Positions 62,401 to 64,000 of a stretch of DNA of 64,000 nt are shown here, one piece after another. Below the pieces are notes generated by a model. The model was not told the DNA's origin, ran no database searches, and saw only the letters and a program-made list of their open reading frames with translations. Each line of letters opens with the position of its first letter. Position 1 is the first letter of the stretch. The stretch is from Pseudoflavonifractor sp. An44 (GTDB lineage Bacteria > Bacillota > Clostridia > Oscillospirales > Oscillospiraceae), in contig NZ_NFIH01000001.1 in assembly GCF_002161675.1 (NCBI RefSeq), positions 174,003 through 238,002 on the forward strand. Reading direction: 5' to 3'. The translations under genes were made by a program, and so were the position numbers.

Positions 62401-63459
62401 GTCACCGGACTGAGAGACTTGGTGTCCTTTGTGGACACCCTGGACCCCCAGGCATATTCCGCCAGCAGCTGGGAGGCCCTCCAGGCCGCCAAGCAGGCCG
62501 CCAACGACCTCCTATCCAGCGATGACGCCCCCGTGTTTGACAATGAGTCGGATGCCCAGGCCCGTCTGGACCAGGTGACCGCTCTCACCAAGGCCCTGTA
62601 CCAGGCATGGATGGACCTGGTTCCTCCTCAGACCTCCACGGATAAGGCCCTTCTGCAAAAGACTTATGACTATGCACTGACCCTCTCCACCCAGGGTGTC
62701 ACGGAAAGCGCCAAGAAGGTCTTTGAGGATGCCCTGGCTCAGGCCAAGGCAGTCCTGGACGATCCCGATGCCACCGCTGAAGAGATCAACTCCGCTTGGG
62801 ATGATCTGCTGGTGGGTATCTGGAGCCTGGGCCTTACCCAGGGTGACAAGACCATGCTGGAGCAGCTCATTACCAAGGCTGAGGCCATGGTAGAGGAGTC
62901 TGACAAGTATGTGGCTGACCACTGGCAGGCCCTGTTGGATGCCCTGGAGACCGCTCTTGCGGTCCAGGCCGATGGCGACGCCATGCAAGAGGACGTAGAT
63001 CAAGCCGCCGAAGCCTTGCTGAATGCCATTCTGGACCAGCGGTTCAAGGCAGATAAATCCATCCTGGAAGGTCTGATTGCCCAAGCACAGCGCATCGACC
63101 TCACCGGATACACCGCTCAGAGTGTGGCCACCTTCCGCACTGCACTGGCAGAAGCCCAGGCTGTTTTGGCTGACCACTCCCTCAGTGAAGAGGAGCAGTC
63201 CCAGGTGGACGCCATGGTGGACAAGCTCACCGCCGCCATCCACGGTCTCAGTGCCGATGGCGCAGCTGAACCCAGCGATACCCCCGCCACCGACACCCCG
63301 GAGGCCAGCAAGGCCCCTGATGCCACCCAGAAGCCCGCTCAGGACGATAAGGTGCCTGCCACGGGAGATACCCAGGTGATGGGACTCTGGATCGCTCTGA
63401 CTGCCGCCTCTGCCGTCGCCTTGGCCTCTCTGGCCTCTGCTCGGAAAAAGCGCAGCTGA
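59428..63459 (+). CDS. Cell-wall-anchored multidomain sialidase (GH33)
   Basis: A 1343-aa exo-sialidase that should release sialic acid from host glycans at the cell surface. In order it has a signal peptide (cleavage near residue 32) and a carbohydrate-binding-like domain (about 50-215). The GH33 beta-propeller (about 225-710) has FRIP at 238-241 (R239) and Asp boxes at 276-283, 527-534 and 578-585. Candidate catalytic residues are E551, R567, an arginine at 632 or 635, and Y670. A BIG2 domain (about 724-803) and a second copy of the first binding domain (about 825-985) follow. Four FIVAR-like helical repeats (about 990-1275), a Pro/Thr-rich spacer, a VPATGD sorting-like motif (1309-1314), a membrane segment and a KKRS tail end the protein. 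It has its own promoter and RBS AAGGAGG. Confidence 0.94.
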   Translation: MNKTPMSKRIAATALSASLLLSCCLTAPPARATGERDVSASPWSTIVDGDLGDGSVQYLRDRDGVEAGGTYAIFYNTTRSILYHTGTGKTDQVTGTAANDALSLASNFASSRQLWTIEKREGDDGYNIKSLDSNRYLDLSQTTAVNGHVNTSDHPVRVDITFHEDSGTYTLSNGSNYLTHGSTAGNKYYCSTSQDSALIEFQLYQETQVLPTVVGENPKGTQPVSEPFSSEATGSQHFRIPSLYTLDNGWIVAASDIRWATSGDSPQNLDTIVSVSKDNGQTWEWEVVNYLADMAETTTSNASSSFIDPSIVQDSNGTVHMVVDACPSYVGLMSGNQMGQESTGFDDQGRLLVAKGEAGTYAPKTASSYTYYVDLNNNNGLAEPANDNGKDVILYPICSQDGTVTDTWVDAFLNVYVKSEEDGTFTKPYVTQLGNSANRVQKNLFFQNSEWKVYPVFYIMHRSAQVTDEGLEWSEPKFLNIKTAANEKFTGVCPGRGITMTYNGTERIIFPLYDNRTGNELASVIYSDDGGASWQRGEHNSNLNGVGKTSESQVVLLPNGDLRMYSRNTINYVSYADSSDGGATWSQCQPDNNLFSQKSGGGCMVSFINLEGTLIGPDDQAYDNLILGSYARIQRTEGVVRIGSVAEDGTVIWLNDDITRYTGINNCFAYSCVSQLQEDGKATDTFGILYENQVSPCQIAFETLTVQDLLGEGWYMVQDESEKITLTLEPQFINLSVGQSGQVQAIVTPEDAAIITWSSDSPAVATVSDTGVITAVSSGTATITATATASNGIVRTAKLSVAVQGESGIFLPPCFQDIISSEDHEAQTTYNLDTDGLNAEGVYAIYHAGTQRILYHANGQSNTDQVTGSVSNNQLILDGQYAASRQLWRITQTEDGYTVQSLEADGAYLRLNDSATQPGARVPVQSEPYTLHIQPGATPGSYTISHTVGDRELYLSHSAEATKQYYVSAEASEFQLFLETTTPAHTTYQVSVTGLRDLVSFVDTLDPQAYSASSWEALQAAKQAANDLLSSDDAPVFDNESDAQARLDQVTALTKALYQAWMDLVPPQTSTDKALLQKTYDYALTLSTQGVTESAKKVFEDALAQAKAVLDDPDATAEEINSAWDDLLVGIWSLGLTQGDKTMLEQLITKAEAMVEESDKYVADHWQALLDALETALAVQADGDAMQEDVDQAAEALLNAILDQRFKADKSILEGLIAQAQRIDLTGYTAQSVATFRTALAEAQAVLADHSLSEEEQSQVDAMVDKLTAAIHGLSADGAAEPSDTPATDTPEASKAPDATQKPAQDDKVPATGDTQVMGLWIALTAASAVALASLASARKKRS

Positions 63460-63483
63460 TCCCTTCCTTCCCTAATACGGTAC

Positions 63484-63521
63484 AGACGCCCCTCGATGGT
63501 CTCAGCCATCGAGGGGCGTCT
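63484..63521 (+). terminator. Hairpin after the sialidase gene
   Basis: Perfect 16-bp stem AGACGCCCCTCGATGG / CCATCGAGGGGCGTCT with a 6-base loop; only a weak T-run follows. Confidence 0.75.
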
Positions 63522-63599
63522 GTTGTCTATTTATAGCTCTTCTCGTTACATCTTCATTTCGTCTCATTGCGCAGCATGGCGCTCAACTGTCAAAGCCAC

Positions 63600-63638
63600 G
63601 AAAAAGGAAAAGAGGACGATCAAACGATCGTCCTCTTC
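63600..63638 (-). terminator. Terminator after the 5S rRNA gene
   Basis: On the minus strand AAGAGGACGATC / GATCGTCCTCTT with a GTTT loop, followed by TTCCTTTTTC. Confidence 0.85.
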
Positions 63639-63639
63639 G

Positions 63640-63757
<118 letters not shown>

Positions 63758-63764
63758 AACGGTT

Positions 63765-63794
63765 CCCACTTGGGTGCATACACACCCAAGTGGG
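63765..63794 (-). repeat. Hairpin between tRNA-Lys and 5S rRNA
   Basis: Perfect 12-bp stem CCCACTTGGGTG / CACCCAAGTGGG with a 6-base loop. No T-run; possibly an RNA processing site in the tRNA-5S transcript. Confidence 0.7.
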
Positions 63795-63796
63795 AG

Positions 63797-63872
63797 TGGT
63801 ACACCTTCAGGGACTCGAACCCTGGACACCCTGATTAAGAGTCAGGTGCTCTACCAACTGAGCTAAAGGTGC
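63797..63872 (-). tRNA. tRNA-Lys (CTT)
   Basis: 76 nt on the minus strand with encoded CCA. D-arm TAGCTCAGTTGGTAGAGCA, anticodon loop CTCTTAA (anticodon CUU), T-arm GGGTTCGAGTCCC. It lies 39 bases upstream of the 5S gene on the same strand, probably the distal part of an rRNA operon. Confidence 0.96.
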
Positions 63873-64000
63873 CCATGGAAGGGGGTGTCATGCTTCTCCT
63901 GTTCGCAACGCTCGGCTTCCCTCCGTCTCGGACTTGAAACAGAAACTTGCGTTTCTTGGTTTCTCGCCCTCGCTTCGGTCCATCCTCGCGGCTCACAACG
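63873..64000. other. Right edge, no feature identified
   Basis: The last 128 bases hold no recognised gene; the minus strand does not show the end of 23S rRNA. A small AGAAAC/GTTTCT hairpin (about 63941-63957) is visible. Confidence 0.4.

Overview
The window looks like chromosomal DNA of an anaerobic, endospore-forming gut Firmicute of the class Clostridia, most like the Oscillospiraceae (Flavonifractor / Lawsonibacter / Intestinimonas-type). Evidence: the complete spoIIIAA-AH operon next to asp23 and nusB, ylbJ, T-box leaders, an ANTAR regulator beside glnA, pyruvate phosphate dikinase, the DapL lysine route, a flavodiiron protein, and GC-rich core genes with strong AGGAGG-type ribosome binding sites. 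The genus is inference.

Layout. 1-1.7 kb: dapA-dapB on the plus strand. 1.8-4.2 kb: a tyrosine T-box operon on the minus strand (EamA transporter, tyrS). 4.2-20.4 kb: a long minus-strand housekeeping and sporulation block. It runs spoIIIAA-AH (from a sigma-E-like promoter), asp23, nusB, a TsaD/Kae1-like gene, xseA, xseB, a polyprenyl synthase, a PAP2-like protein, dxs, tlyA, nadK, argR, recN and a HAD phosphatase. 20.5-24.6 kb: dapL, dapF, an ANTAR regulator and glnA. 25-27.6 kb: ppdK.

27.7-38.0 kb is a visibly more AT-rich accessory island. It begins with a serine recombinase that has lost its catalytic domain. It holds several GNAT acetyltransferases (one a tandem fusion), an ankyrin-repeat protein, a membrane protein, an SdpR/SdpI-like autorepressor-immunity pair with a clear operator, a DHFR/RibD-like reductase, a WYL regulator followed by TfoX-like and GyrI-like genes, and a candidate small RNA.

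38.1-45 kb: an ABC exporter pair, an AgrA/LytTR response regulator with a soluble GHKL kinase, gtrA and a flavodiiron protein, all minus strand. 45.1-50.5 kb: degV, a 45-aa membrane protein, two tRNA-Ser genes, a leucine T-box with leuA, then proC, a cluster of hairpins, and yebC. 50.6-54.6 kb: a promoter-hairpin-terminator unit (candidate sRNA) ahead of a heterodimeric ABC exporter. 54.6-57.8 kb: a tryptophan T-box operon for a TrpXYZ-type ABC importer. 57.8-64 kb: ylbJ, a small Cys-containing protein, a 1343-aa cell-wall sialidase, 5S rRNA and tRNA-Lys.

Themes. dapA, dapB, dapL and dapF together supply the steps from aspartate semialdehyde to meso-diaminopimelate by the aminotransferase route. 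Three T-boxes (Tyr UAC, Leu CUG, Trp UGG specifiers read from the sequence) tie transport, charging and biosynthesis to tRNA charging. I did not find a convincing wholly new multi-gene system. The best undescribed candidates are two promoter-terminator small RNAs, a five-hairpin intergenic element, and the toxin-less SdpRI-like pair inside the island.
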